From Trichopria drosophilae (lineage: Eukaryota > Arthropoda > Insecta > Hymenoptera > Diapriidae), in contig CM059587.1 of NCBI GenBank assembly GCA_030407085.1, forward strand, positions 67,836,501-67,900,500: a DNA stretch of 64,000 nt. The letters run 5' to 3'. The notes under the pieces are model-generated. The model did not search any database, was not told the DNA's origin, and saw nothing but the letters and a program-made list of their open reading frames with translations. Below are positions 1-11,739 of the stretch, piece by piece. The translations under genes and the position numbers were made by a program. How positions within the stretch are numbered: position 1 is the stretch's first letter; each line of letters opens with the position of its first letter.

Positions 1-1481
1 AAGTGAAAGTGAAGAATTAAGTATATACAGCAATGGTTCTTTGAGCGAAAGTCTACAATTTTTTAGAAAAATTGGAGGAATATTATCCGGCCCACTATTA
101 ACATTATTATCCAACCGGTTTAGCGCCAATTGTAGATCTTCGGTCGTTATAACAAAATCTCTAAAGATATTAATATTATCCTCTAAAGGTAGTTAAGAAA
201 GAGATGAGGTAGAATAAGACTTAGCGAAGTGGTCTGCAAATAATTCACAAACCTCAAAGGGATTGTTACAAGATTTATTTTGGTAATACATATTAGGGGG
301 AACAGAATCATCCGATTTAATATTCTTAATGTACGCCCAAAATGCCTTAGAATTCAACCTCAAGTTTCTCTCAACCTTTTCTATGTATTCCTTATAATTA
401 CTTTTAGAGCGAGAAATTCACTGAGCCATAAGCTTCTTAAACCTATTGTAATCGTCGATCTGACTAGATGTTTTCCACCTGCAGTGAGCCACTTTGTTTT
501 TAGTGATTAAGTTAATAAGGTGTTTATCAAACCATGGCGGTTATGAATTGACCACTTTATTAGATGTAGGCACTAAATTTGAGATTACTTTTTCTAACGA
601 ACTATACAATTTATTAACCATACAGTCTATATCACTGTCACTAAACAATTGATTCCAATTTATTTCTTGAAGTGCCTCATTAATTTGATCGTAATTTGCT
701 GCTAGAAAGTTGTAACATTTGTTCTTGACTGTAATACTAGAATCGATTGTAGATGTAGAGACTGCAAAAACACCTGGTACGTGATGCTGTTCTTGAATAG
801 AAATGATGGGTTCTTGAGCTTCTTGAGGTAGTAAAATCCCAGGTGGTGCGAATGCCAGGTCCAAAGTATACTCTTTAGAGGGATGAGATATGAAATATTG
901 AGAGAGATTTAAATAAGAGCATGTTTGAAGAATTAAAGAGACACATTGTTTTCTGTCAGGTGGTAAGTAACTGTTAACTTCGACTTGGAGCGGATAATTA
1001 GACCAAGTAGTACTCGGAAGATTGAAATCTCCTATAATTACTAATTTATGGTCACTCCAGGTATTACTTTGGACTTCTACCTCCTTCAGAAAGTTATTAA
1101 AATCCTGGGAAGTTGCTGATGGTGATAAATATACTGCTATAAGTAAGATTTTCAGGGACCCAGTAGATATCCTTAAAAATACTGCCTCTGTTTGTGATGT
1201 TGAGAGAATTGGGCTGACCAATGTGTTTTTTCTAACAGCAATTAAAACCCCACCACCTCTCGACAATTTCAGAAGTTCAACATCCCTGTCACAGCGATAA
1301 ATATTGTAGTTGGTTAAGGCAATTTCATTATTTGAAAATTCAGGGGTTAACCAAGTTTCGGTGAAAATAATAATATCGAGAGTAGTGCTCACAGTTGGTA
1401 AGGTTGTTCGAAGGTAATCTATTTTATTCTTTAAGGACCGAACATTCTGGTAATAGATATTTATCCTGTTATCATGGACTA
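1..1481 (-). pseudogene. LINE ORF2: endonuclease and start of reverse transcriptase, broken and cut by the window edge
   Basis: This is the ORF2 polyprotein of a non-LTR retrotransposon, read leftward. The frame opens just after ORF1 with the endonuclease start YYQNVRSLKNK, then FTETWL (catalytic Glu) and GDFNLP. The usual SDH near the domain end appears as QHH. The longest open stretch is 541-1392 (283 aa). A TAA at 541-543 interrupts the frame, which resumes as PPWFDKHL; a second in-frame TGA follows near 420. The pre-RT and RT start (SGPDNIPPIFLKNC, about 75-125) is readable up to the edge. In the family this protein nicks the target and reverse transcribes the element RNA. The ORF1 type suggests the CR1/Jockey supergroup. 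The copy is dead as seen. Confidence 0.85.
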
Positions 1482-2459
1482 TTAGTTTTTTGAATTGCGT
1501 TGAAAATTTACCCTTCTTGCAGGAACGATCGTCGGTACCCCATTAACATACTTAATCATCATTTTGTTGTCAACATTTGATGCATTATGAGTCTCTAGTT
1601 GAGCTTGAATGTTATGGAGGTAATCTCGCTGGTAAGTAGTTTTGTCTGTGGTGACATACAATCCAGGTGGTAATAAATTTTTATTAAAGATGACCCTCAT
1701 CACTTTATCGAATGAGCCCATCTCTATAATCAATGGTCTTGGTTTGCCATCCTTATTTACGATATTAATTTTTCTTGTGGACTTGATATTAATTTCTTTT
1801 ACACGGGAGAAGGCATCAGTGACATATTGCATGTCATTACTTCCTGTGGTACTGTCCGGCTCCTGTACATTATAAACTAATAAATTATTTCTCCTTGATA
1901 ATTTATCATTTATCTCAGAGTAACAAATTTCGACAGTAGGTGTAGAAACAGGTGTTTTGTTTAATGAAGAAATATCCAGTTCAACTTTAGATAATCTATC
2001 TGATATTTTATTAAGTTGAGGATTTATATTATCCAAAGTTTTCAATGATACGTCTATTGATTTCAATTTATTAGACACCTTTGATATCATAGTAGAGTTA
2101 GTTGTTATTCGAGTATCAAATGTAGTAAGTTGAGTGCGAAGTTCATCAATGGCAGAATTTGTACGTTGCCCTTGGTCAATAACAGTTTGTGACAATTTTC
2201 GTATCTCACTAAGAAGCAGTGCAGTATCGATAACGTGTGTAGAGACATTTGATGTTTCAGCTGACTCCGAATCCGAAAATGTTGATCGTGAGGGTAACGG
2301 AGTGTTCGGTCGACTACTTTTGCAGCACTTGTAAACTCCTGTTTCATCGGTCATCGAACGTTCCGCACATGAATTATGAAGTAAAGACAAACATCCTTTA
2401 CATTTAACGCCCGCCAACACAGACTTTTTGCAATAAGGACAGACATTCTTATCAGACAT
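1482..2459 (-). CDS. LINE ORF1 protein with N-terminal PHD-like zinc finger
   Basis: 325 aa, open from ATG to stop. The N-terminus carries a PHD-like finger with Cys7, Cys10, Cys20, Cys23, His28, Cys31 and a Cys45-Cys46 pair. A low-complexity Ser/Thr stretch follows, then a heptad-rich segment (about residues 85-170) that looks like coiled coil. The C-terminal part begins near RRNNLLVYNVQEP and resembles the RNA-binding-like region of CR1-type ORF1 proteins. Such proteins bind element RNA and form ribonucleoprotein particles. It lies directly upstream of ORF2 of the same element; the two frames nearly abut. Although intact here, its partner ORF2 is broken, so the copy should not move by itself. 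Confidence 0.8.
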   Translation of the reverse strand: MSDKNVCPYCKKSVLAGVKCKGCLSLLHNSCAERSMTDETGVYKCCKSSRPNTPLPSRSTFSDSESAETSNVSTHVIDTALLLSEIRKLSQTVIDQGQRTNSAIDELRTQLTTFDTRITTNSTMISKVSNKLKSIDVSLKTLDNINPQLNKISDRLSKVELDISSLNKTPVSTPTVEICYSEINDKLSRRNNLLVYNVQEPDSTTGSNDMQYVTDAFSRVKEINIKSTRKINIVNKDGKPRPLIIEMGSFDKVMRVIFNKNLLPPGLYVTTDKTTYQRDYLHNIQAQLETHNASNVDNKMMIKYVNGVPTIVPARRVNFQRNSKN

Positions 2460-2562
2460 CTTATTATCAAAAATGACACTCTAATAATCCTTTCAATTTT
2501 ATGCTAGTCTAAGTTCAACGATCGAATACTGTAGACAAATTCCTTTGGTCTCTATTATAAAA

Positions 2563-2914
2563 AAATCTTAAGACAATGCGTAAACCTACGGGGTGCTTGT
2601 GTGCTGGGGGCTGCGCCCCCTCCCCAGACCCCCTTTTTTATACTAGCCTAACCTCCAACCATGAAGATACGAAAGACAATCAAATCCACGTGACCATTCG
2701 GTGCCCCTCTAATCCTCGCCCGGAAGAATCCATCTCCCGGTATCGCAGACGATTATCCTACTTTGACCTCCACACGGACACCAAATATCACGTGGGTTCG
2801 ATTGTCGTCCATATCTCCATAGTTGGAGGTTAGGCTAGTATAAAATAGGGGGGTCTGGGGGCGGAGCCCCCCAGTACGCAAGCACCCCTAGATTTACCCA
2901 TTGTCTTAAGATTT
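2563..2914. mobile_element. Foldback element with ~90-bp inverted ends and a G/C-rich hairpin in each arm
   Basis: The sequence at 2563-2660 recurs as its reverse complement at 2822-2914. Both arms begin AAATCTTAAGACAATG and carry a self-complementary word of the type GGGGGCTCCGCCCCC, followed by tatactagcctaacctcc. The central ~160 bp is unique and has no coding signal. No target-site duplication is obvious. It is best read as a non-autonomous MITE or foldback transposon. Confidence 0.75.
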
Positions 2915-2945
2915 CACAACATATTATTTCCTTCCGTTTGAAAGG

Positions 2946-3030
2946 TAATGCGTGAACCTAGGGAGTGCTTGCGTGCTGGGGGGGCTCCGCCCCCCAGACC
3001 CCCCTTTTTATACTGGACTAAACTCCAAAT
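2946..3030. repeat. Single diverged arm of the 2563-2914 foldback
   Basis: This stretch matches the left arm of the adjacent foldback (aatgcgt, a GTGCTTGCGTGCTGGGGG tract, then tatactggactaaactcc) with scattered mismatches. No second arm is present nearby, so it is a solo or truncated copy. The next ~1 kb (3031-4019) has no gene I recognise; part of it is probably the 5' leader of the LINE that starts at 4020. Confidence 0.6.
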
Positions 3031-4019
3031 GCAGGTAGGAGGGTGAACCAAGGGCATCATCAAAAACACATTATACGCACTTGCGGCGCTCATTTGCAGC
3101 CCTACCGTTGGGATAACGAAACAAATGTATACAACCTTTTTTGTACAGAATTTTCCGCTCTACAATTTTTGTTTGAAACATTTTTTCGTGTGAGGCTTAG
3201 TTATCAAAATAAATTCAAAAAACTAAAAAAATACCCTTTTTTTGGCTGTTTTTTTCTACATAGCGACTTCAATACGACCGACCCCCAATTTTTATAATCG
3301 TATTCGTAATCAGCGGGCAAAAATACATCGAAATAGTGTAGTTAATTTTTTGTTTACGAGGATGCCCGTTTTGTAAAGATTTACCAAACAGCAAAATATG
3401 GAAAAATTAGTACACGGTTTTATTTTGTCTGATTCATATTAACCTCGGACGGAACGGAACGGTCTTTCTGCTCGCACGCATAAATTAGTCATCCTCCGAT
3501 TAATTTATTTTTCGTGGCTAAAAAGAGTAATTAATAGTGTCAGGCATATTTACGGGTGAAGTGCTACTGTGTGTTAATCTGAATAATAAATAAATGGTTG
3601 ATTTATTCAAGTACATCAAAGAATATTTATCAAATTCCAAACCATTTATCACATAACCGATGTGAAAATTCAGTGAAAACGTGCTCAATATTATCACGAA
3701 ACAAGAAACGGGGAACGAGCGAAATCACATTAAAAGTGGCCCACACAGACGTATCGTATCTGCGAGTGTAGGTAACTTTGCACACTTCTTTGCACGAGTA
3801 AATTTTCCGCCGATAGAAGGTGTCGCAATTCTTCTACGTTCCTACTCTTCGGCGACTAACGCCGGTGGTGGGGAAATTTGCGTCTACAACGTCGCTCATT
3901 GTCGATTCAGCCCTCGCGGGTCTCTCAACCCGTGCGAAGCGAGCTTCTTCGCGTCACCTGTTGTCATATATATGTATGCTCCCTAAATGTTAACAGCTGA
4001 TCTCTACGAATCCTATATT

Positions 4020-5000
4020 ATGGATCTCTGCGCTGTCTGTAATGGAGAAGTAGAAGGTGATGATGGTACAAAATGCATCATATGCAAATCTAACTATCAT
4101 AATAAATGTACACCTTCTAACGTCATAAAAACAGACGAATCTCAATTAATTTGCTGCATGGTCAAGCGTGGTAAGAAACGAACTGGGGATCCGATTGTTC
4201 AACCACCGCGCTTCACGCGCTCAAACAGTGCATCTGCTCCGAATGTCGCTGCTTCTGTGCAATTGGAAGACTCGTCAACCCTGACTGCAGAATTTCAAGA
4301 ATTCCGTCTCAGGCACGAAAGTCAACATGCAGAACTCATGAAGTCTAATGCGGAACTGTCTTCTAAAATTGACAAAGCTTTGAGTTTGTGTACTGTAGTA
4401 TCCGAACTGAAAACTTCAATGTCCACCTTACAAGGTCAAACGAGCAGAGTTCTACGAGATCGAGTTACAACAGCATATGAAGTCAGGAACTGTGACCTTG
4501 TGATCTCTGGAATTCCAGAAGTTGATGGTGAAGACCTTTTCGGTATAATGAAGAAAATAAGCGAAATATTGAATGTCGTTATACAAGTAAGAGACTTAAT
4601 TTCGGTTGTTCGCTTACCATCTCGAATTATTAATAAGAACACTACCATTGCTTCATCAACTACTCAAACAGCAGTAACACCCAGTACAACTCGACCAAAA
4701 ATGATTATTACTAAACTTTCGAATCCTGGGTTACGAACAAGCTTCTTGCAATCAATGAGAAATCGCAAGACTCTGACTGCCGACACTATTAATCCGTCTT
4801 TCAGTAAAACGGCCGTCTATATAAACGAATGTTTGACAGCGGATACACTACAGCTAAAAAAGAAAGCACGAGACCTGATTAAAGATGACAAAAACAAATC
4901 TGTCTATATTTTCAAAGGCATCGTCAATTACAGACCTAATAAAGATGCAACTCCTATAGAAATTTTGTCTGAAGAGGATCTGGAACAAATCACCTCATGA
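4020..5000 (+). CDS. LINE ORF1 protein with PHD-like finger
   Basis: The frame is open from 3987, but the ATG at 4020 is preferred because it starts MDLCAVCNGE, placing the zinc-finger cysteines at the N-terminus as in the other ORF1 of this window. The finger reads C-x2-C, C-x2-C, H-x3-C and a final CC pair. A Gln/Leu-rich, probably coiled-coil segment follows, then NCDLVISGIPEV, a signature of the RNA-binding-like domain of CR1-type ORF1 proteins. Length is 326 aa from the chosen start. The gene is intact while the downstream ORF2 is broken. It likely packages LINE RNA; this is inferred from family only. Confidence 0.8.
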   Translation: MDLCAVCNGEVEGDDGTKCIICKSNYHNKCTPSNVIKTDESQLICCMVKRGKKRTGDPIVQPPRFTRSNSASAPNVAASVQLEDSSTLTAEFQEFRLRHESQHAELMKSNAELSSKIDKALSLCTVVSELKTSMSTLQGQTSRVLRDRVTTAYEVRNCDLVISGIPEVDGEDLFGIMKKISEILNVVIQVRDLISVVRLPSRIINKNTTIASSTTQTAVTPSTTRPKMIITKLSNPGLRTSFLQSMRNRKTLTADTINPSFSKTAVYINECLTADTLQLKKKARDLIKDDKNKSVYIFKGIVNYRPNKDATPIEILSEEDLEQITS

Positions 5001-5102
5001 CGCCAGGAATGCCTGTCCAAACCGACGTCACATTCAATAATAGCCGCAACTCCAGATCCTGCATCATCAATAACATCACCGTCAGCGTTTGCTTCAGAAT
5101 TA

Positions 5103-8083
5103 GTGTTTAGTCCTATACCAAATTTATATGTAACTAATCCGATTTTTCAAGAAAATAGTATTTGTAAAACTGTCAGCAATATACATGGTAACAAATATTT
5201 AAATTCTTTTGCCGAAATAACAGATCTGCGCATCTGTCACGTAAACGCACAGTCTCTTAAAGCCAAAGGTAAAATGTCCATCATACGCGACTATTTTTCT
5301 AACAATTTTTATCACGCGATCTGTGTTTCTGAGTCTTGGCTTTCAGATACTGTAAATGACGATATCGTACGTCTCGACAAATATGTGCTTCACAGGTCTG
5401 ACCGCAAATGTAAAAGGGGTGGGGGAGTCTGCATTTATGTCCACAACTCTATTAAATCCAGCGCCATTTGCGTTTCATCCTCACTTCTGTCATCGACATC
5501 TAAAACTGAGTTTTTATTCGTCGAGCTGAACTTTCCATCCACATCATCTTTGTTATTGATTACCATCTATCGTCCACCAAACATTGCCATGTTTGCCGAA
5601 CTGGAATCTGAACTGACTAAAATCCAGCATTTATATAGCAATGTAGTTTGTTTAGAGGACCTAAATATCGATCTCAGTAAAACGTCTTCAGATTCCAACT
5701 ACTTAAATAATTTTTCTTATACACATAATTTTAGCATCTTACCTTTTTTTCCAACTCATCATACTAATACTTCTGCAACATGAATAGATCGCTGCTTGGT
5801 GGATAATATGGAAAAAGTGATAGCACATGGTCAGACAAATGGACCAGACCTGTCCTTTCACGATCTGATTCATCTAACATATGCTGTGAAAACTCGACAG
5901 ATTCCGCCGAGGTCAATCACTTGTCGCGACTTTAGAAAATTTTCTCCCGATCAGATCTGTAACGAACTGCGACAATTAGACTGGCCTCAGTTCCATCATG
6001 CTCATAGCATTGAAGAGAAACTGGCACTCCTAAACTGAACGCTCCTTAGCGCTTATAATGACCATGCACCATTCATCACGTTTACTCCGCGAAATAAACA
6101 TTCACCGTGGATAACAAACCACATAAAAACTATGACAAAAACACGGAATAATTATTATAAGCGTTACAAAAAATACGGAGATCTTGTTGCGTGGACTGAT
6201 TATAAGACTCTGAGGAAAAAAGTGCGTCGCCTAGTCTTTAATGCCCATACAAAATATTATACTACTAGACTGCAAAACATCACTGCCTCATCGGCAATAT
6301 GGAGATATCAGAATTGCGACGTCTGGGCCTCGTGAAAAGTAAAACATCACAATCTATGTTATTACATACTTTAGATGACTTAAATGCATACTTTACCTCA
6401 ATAACAAACTGCAACTCGCACCCCTCCACTCGCTTGCCTCCCGAACTTTTTAACGAATCAGACAGTCCAGATGAATTCACATTTCAACAGACAGACGAAG
6501 CCACTATAATTAGATATCTCAAGGGCATCCACACAAATGCTATAGGTGCGGATGGTATAGATCTTCGATTGATAACATCAGTATTCCCCGCCATATCAGA
6601 ATTCATCCTCGAAATCATAAATTTATCTCTCGAGCGCGGAGTGTTTCCCGAAGAATGGAAAAGAGCATTAATTACTCCGATAAACAAGATCCCATCACCT
6701 TCATCAATATCGGATTATCGTCCTATCGCTATTCTTGCTCAGCTGTCGAAACTATTAGAACGTGTGGTCTACGAGCAGCTCATGGACTATCTAATCACCA
6801 AAAATCTGTTAAAACCATTTCAGTGTGGTTTCAGAAAATACCACAGCACTCAGACTGCACTAATAGCGGCCTGCGATTATGTAAGGAAGGGAATTGATGA
6901 GCAGATGGTCACACTCATGATTTTGTTTGACGTCACCAAAGCATTTGACACCGTTGATGTCGTAATCCTACTTCGCAAACTGAAACAACTCGGAATCTCT
7001 GCACCCGCATTGCGCTGGTTTGCCTCCTATTTAACAGGATGCAGACAGGCAGTTACAGGGAAAGCTGGAGAGGAGTCAAACTGGAGAGAGGTCTTTGCGG
7101 GAGTTCCACAAGGCTCGATCTTGTTGAGACCTCCTATTTTCTATATTTATTAATGACATACCTACAGTCCTACAAGACTCCTTTCATCTTCTCTACGCAG
7201 ATGATTAGCAAATCATGCTACGATGCAAATATTCGGAACTGTCGTCTGCAATACACCTATTAAATAATGATATTGCAGCAGTATTGCAATCTCTCGGACT
7301 AATGGCCTCTCGTTAAATCTTATTAAGACGAAAGGAATGTTATTAGGCTCTACACCTTATATCAATCGACACAATTGGTCTGACCACCCTCCGCTAATGA
7401 TTGAGAGTACTGTCATCCCCCTGCTTCCAGTGGTAACGAATCTAGGACTAAAACTTGATTCAACGTTAACCTCGAATTCCCAAATTAATGAAATTTCTAG
7501 AAAAGTTCATTCCACACTCTATCGCCTTAAGTACAAAAAAAATGTACTATCTCCCTCCCTCATCTTCCCACATTTCGACTATTGCTGTGTGGCCTATACC
7601 AACATTTCACGTACTCGTAGCGATAAGTGCCAGCGTTTACTCAATGCGTGTGTGAGGTTCGCCTTCAACCTAAAGCGTGAATGCAGCGTTTCGTCGTACC
7701 GGCGCAAACTCGGGTGGCTTCCACTAAAGTATCGACGATTATACTTTCTAGCCACGATAACGCGTAACATATTACTGCTTAAGATGCCTACCTATATAAA
7801 TAATATAGGTACAAAATACAATCTTTTTACTCTACGTTCAGAAACAACACTGCGAGTCACCAGGTTTTCAACTGAGGTTTTGCAAGTACCGTATGCTAAA
7901 ACCTCTGCCTATCAGAAATCCTTTCCAGTCTTAGCGTCCAGACTATGGAATGAGCTCCCGTACGAAATAAAAAATGCATCCTCCGCTAATTGTTCAAAGA
8001 ATGTTTGTATGCCTTTTTACTGTCAAAGGACACAGGCAGTGGTGACGACAATAATTCTCTACTTGCTATCCAAATTTAATTAA
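5103..8083 (+). pseudogene. LINE ORF2 (endonuclease plus reverse transcriptase), frameshifted
   Basis: The endonuclease lies at 5103-5783 (CHVNAQSLKAKG, CVSESWLS, LEDLNIDLS; the last has lost the Gly of GDxN). Continuation pieces are at 5796-6038 and 6132-6335. The RT core is at 6299-7153: YRPIAILAQLSKLLE, QCGFRKYHST, motif A FDVTKAFDTVD and motif B GVPQGS. Motif C YADD occurs in another frame and is followed directly by a TAG near 7207. The thumb and C-terminus (7337-8083) contain LGLKLD and LGWLPLKYRR. At least four frameshifts or stops separate the parts, so no active enzyme can be made. An intact copy would carry out target-primed reverse transcription. Confidence 0.9.
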
Positions 8084-8326
8084 TTAATCAATCAACAATC
8101 TATTCACCCATAACTGATCTCTACTATGTACCACAATAAAATCTCATAATATTATTACAGGTATCCGTATGTCACCACTGGCCGTATCCTCGGTTATATA
8201 CGAGCATTCTAATATCAAAAATGTTCACCGGTTCATTTCTCCTTCAATTTTCTTCTATTTGATTAGACTTAAGTGTAACCAAAACTTTTATTTTTTATAT
8301 TTATATACAAGTCTGTATTAGAAAAT

Positions 8327-8364
8327 GTGCCCTAAGGCAACGTGCTTACGCACAGCCAGGGCAC
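8327..8364 (+). promoter_or_regulatory. 3' UTR stem-loop of the LINE
   Basis: GTGCCCT at 8327-8333 pairs perfectly with AGGGCAC at 8358-8364, and the loop holds a second small hairpin (GTGC ttac GCAC). It sits just before the A-rich tail, where many LINEs carry the structure their own RT recognises. The role is inferred from position. Confidence 0.6.
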
Positions 8365-8508
8365 TAAAAATAAATAAAATACAAATACAAAATACCTATT
8401 AGCGCATACGGCCGGAGCACGTAGCAGGCGGACCAGTGGAACGATTTTGAACAAATGCGATTTTAACCACTAAAAGCCAAACTGTTTGATAAACTATGTA
8501 CTTTATAG

Positions 8509-8900
8509 TTTCGAAGATCGCTGATCATGAATCCGAAGTCGAAATTACAACATTGAAAACAGCTTATCCACTATGGCCGTTCAAACGTAGAAACAATGTG
8601 TTTCATCGATCGAATTGGGTAAATCAACCATTCATATGTTCAATATAACCGACAGTGCGTTTCCGTATATTTTTGGGGTCGCTGAATACGAATTTGAAGT
8701 CAGAATTGCAAAATTCAATACGGCTGAGTAAAAAAACCGCGGTCATCGATAACTTATATGTATCGATTTTTGTGAAATTCCGATTTACAATGTAAGAATT
8801 CGCTTTTTGATGTCCGCCATTTTGAATCAGCCATGTTAAATGTTGACATTGACTTGAAATTCGTATTCAGCAACCCCAAAAATGTACGGAAACGTAAATG
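8509..8900. repeat. Diverged direct and inverted repeats with GAATACGAATTTGAAGTC-type motif
   Basis: 8657-8702 (tttccgta, then GGGGTCGCTGAATACGAA) recurs in reverse complement at 8850-8894. A third, diverged direct copy lies about 168 bp upstream (8520-8570, ctgatcatgaatccgaagtcg). No coding sequence is seen. It looks like a fragment of a dispersed repeat containing an inverted pair. The remainder of 8393-9229 is AT-rich without recognisable genes. Confidence 0.55.
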
Positions 8901-9245
8901 TACTATAGTTTATATCGAACGTTTGGATTGTTTCAGAAGTATCACGACAAAAACTGAAAAAATACACTTTTGCGTTAAATGTTCAAACTTCAAGCGGGCC
9001 GTTTAACATTTTTTTTTTCTAAATTCTACAAGAATTTACTCGAAAGTAAGAAAAAAAATATATTTTTCGTTTTTTGAACCACCCCAATATACAAGCATTC
9101 GTAACTGTTTATACATGTATCGAAGCATATTCGTTTATTCTTGTTAAAAGTATTCTTTATACTACATGTATATTTATTTTGAGACAAGTAAATTAAAGAA
9201 ATGTCTTTAATTAACACTGCTAACCCTGCGAAAAAATTTAGGAAG

Positions 9246-9397
9246 GATTCTCACGAGAGCCACAATGATTCTCATCAGAATCCTAGTAAAATTTTTCATA
9301 GCCGATTTTAGAATCTCACAAAATTCTCATCAGATTCTCATAAGAATCCTGTTTCAAATTCTCGTATCATTCTCGTGAGAATCCTACCTAACATTCT
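9246..9397. repeat. Cluster of short palindromic GATTCTCATGAGAATC-like words
   Basis: About eight imperfect copies of ATTCTCATGAGAATC or half of it (attctcacgaga, gattctcatcagaatc, attctcataagaatcc, attctcgtgagaatcc) lie in 150 bp. The word is self-complementary. There is no fixed period, so it is a motif cluster and not a simple satellite. Confidence 0.6.
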
Positions 9398-9399
9398 TC

Positions 9400-11254
9400 G
9401 AAGGGAACGCATCAAGTTGGGATATCGTAAACATATACGTTTACGAAAGATGTGTATATGCATATGAGCCTGCCACGTTCGATCGAAGCGAGTTTACCAA
9501 CGTGACAAAAACGGGTCTGGGGATTTTTTTCTCTGCCACCCAAAACTGGGATGGCGTTCACGACAGCTTTTCTGTTTCCCGTTTTTACTATGGAACATTC
9601 GTTTCTCTTAGTAAGTGTTCTATGGTTACTGCTGTGGCACGTGTGACCGTAATGTCGGAATCTGACGGGTTTAGATTGTATGTGTTGTGAATAAGGAGCG
9701 AGTGAATTAGACCTTCACTTCTCAAAGTTGCAAATCCTAAAATAAACTGCGATTGAGGAAAGCACATATAATTTAACTGATGTATTTTAAATAGATGAAC
9801 ATGTAACATAACAGTGTTCACTAATTTCTATTGTAGAATTATAACATTTGATGTTAAAACAAAAATATCTATTATGTACAACCTGTATCCTCCTCACCAT
9901 ATGATAGTTATCTACCTGAAATGTATCTGTTATATTATGAAGTGTGTGTTAAAGCGGAAATGAATTATCTATCAGTAAAGTCCATAAAATAATTTTTGTA
10001 AACGACTTTAACTTCATTGTATTTTTAAAATACATATATAAAATTATTTTACCATTATATTTGTTTAAATAAAAAACTTTAAATTGCACATTATCATCCT
10101 TCTAGCTTGTCATACCAGTAAACGAAAAATGATTGAGTATTGAAAATCGAATCATTCTTAATACTTCAAAATCCTATCTCTACGTCTCTAAGTATTCAAA
10201 TTAATTTACAAGTACAGATTACATAAAATATGGATGCTGCTAATGTTCTGAACAGTATTCAGTATGATTCAGGAATATTGACAAGATTCAGGCACAAAAA
10301 TTTTAATATATACTATCAGTTATGTGGTTTTGCATTTTTGTTTTCACTTCCTACATTTTTATGATAATTTTAAATAAAATTCATTCAAGAAAAAAATGCA
10401 TTTCTTGAGATTAAATCACAACGTATTTATATATAATAAATATCTTATAAATTTATCAAACATCTTGTAGATTAAAATGTATTGATGAGAAAACATTATC
10501 AATCATGATATTAATTTCAGAGGTTCCTTAGAATCACTTTTATCAAATTATTACTTTACTATATTTTTATTTAGCTACTTATTTTCTTTCAAAACTTCGC
10601 TTTCATAATTGGTTTATTAGAATATATTATCTAATTCTAATAGACAATCAATTTGATAAACCTGAATCTCCTTTGCAAATTTGTTTACCATGAAAATAAA
10701 CAAATATTTTCTATATGGATTTTACAAAGTTTTTTAGTCTGTGAAAGTCAAATTTTGTAAATGCGAGATGGTTCGTGAGACAGCCTCGTGTGATCGATCA
10801 ATAATAAAATTTTGGCCTTACGATGAAAAATAATATCGGTTAACCAAAAAATATCAATAACAAGACAAAACTCTACAATACAGTAGGTACCCATCATCTA
10901 GTAATAATTTCAGAATAAATTACGTCACTAGTTCACAAGTTTCATTAAAAGTGTACTATTATTAAACCCAGTCATCAAAATATATTTGTATCTAATTATT
11001 TTTATAAAAGGGTTCTCCGTTAATTGTTAAATAAATAAATATGTGTAATATTCTGTATTTGTATCATTGGCTAGAGGCTACCACCTCAAGCTAAATTAAA
11101 TAAATAAATACCTAGTAAGTACAAATAGAACAATATAGAAATAACTCCGTACCACTTTGTAATATTTCCGATAACCTCGTTTTGTCCGAACCAATTCTGG
11201 ACACTTTTCAGCTGATAAGTCTATGTAAATAACTGCAGGCCTCCTCTGATTTGA
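9400..11254. other. AT-rich intergenic stretch, no gene seen
   Basis: Apart from short chance ORFs (for example at 9502-9690), I see no conserved coding signal, splice-supported exon or repeat boundary here. From about 9830 on the sequence is strongly AT-rich. Confidence 0.5.
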
Positions 11255-11732
11255 CTTACTTTTGATTTTCTCCACCATGAACGGGTGAACTCTCTACAGA
11301 TATAACAACAATAATATTATTCTGTCAGAATCAATACATCAATATTTATCTTACTTTTATATGGCTCAGAAAGTTTCCAGTAGATTTGAGATTGCCATTG
11401 AGCAATTTCTGGCACTGAAGGCATCGAACAGTAACATTTGTATCTTCTAATCGTATAACAGTAAAGAATTCACCATCCAGAATAGCTGGTAAGCGTACTG
11501 GTGTGAGGGTCATGTTCTGTTGGACATTCTGCTGTATTTGTCCTAATTGAGTCACCTGCTGCTGTGTTTGTGATATTGCAGGAACCTCATTGTTTTCACG
11601 GTTCTCAATAGCACGTACAGCTTGGTCAGCTGTCTCTGTTTGACTAATGTTATGATGCACTGGTGCTTCAATGAGGCAACTGTCAAAGGCTTCAATTTTT
11701 GTTTCATATCTCTGTGTTGAGAAACTCTCCAT
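11255..11732 (-). CDS. BED-type zinc-finger reading frame in two exons (partial gene)
   Basis: Exon 1 (11732-11355) encodes 126 aa: a Gln-rich stretch (QTQQQVTQLGQIQQNVQQN), then CLQCQKLLNGN and SHIK. It stops exactly at a good donor (GTAAGA). A 61-nt intron ends in TCTGTAG at 11294, and exon 2 (from 11293) continues in phase with RVHPFMVEKIK. Joining completes the C-x2-C ... H-x4-H spacing of a BED finger, which neither exon has alone; this is the strongest evidence that splicing is real. A second strong donor (GTAAGTC) at 11259 would end exon 2 after 34 nt; otherwise the frame runs on to 11096. BED fingers occur in hAT transposases and in genes domesticated from them. No hAT catalytic domain is visible downstream, so this is either a host gene start or a transposon relic. 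Confidence 0.6.
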
Positions 11733-11739
11733 GACTGTT

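Larger units (their letters stand above)
4020..8392 (+). mobile_element. CR1/Jockey-supergroup LINE with PHD-type ORF1 and A-rich 3' end
   Basis: A nearly full-length but inactive non-LTR retrotransposon: ORF1 (4020-5000), ORF2 pieces (5103-8083), a 3' UTR with a stem-loop (8327-8364) and an A-rich tail of TAAA/ACAAA type ending near 8392. The 5' boundary is not visible; the leader may start several hundred bases before 4020. No target-site duplication was identified. It is the same general class as the minus-strand LINE at 1-2459, but the ORF1 proteins are clearly different families. Confidence 0.85.

Noticed and set aside
9246..9397. CRISPR-like or regularly spaced repeat array
   Set aside because: Repeats are short, palindromic and irregularly spaced, in a eukaryotic genome.
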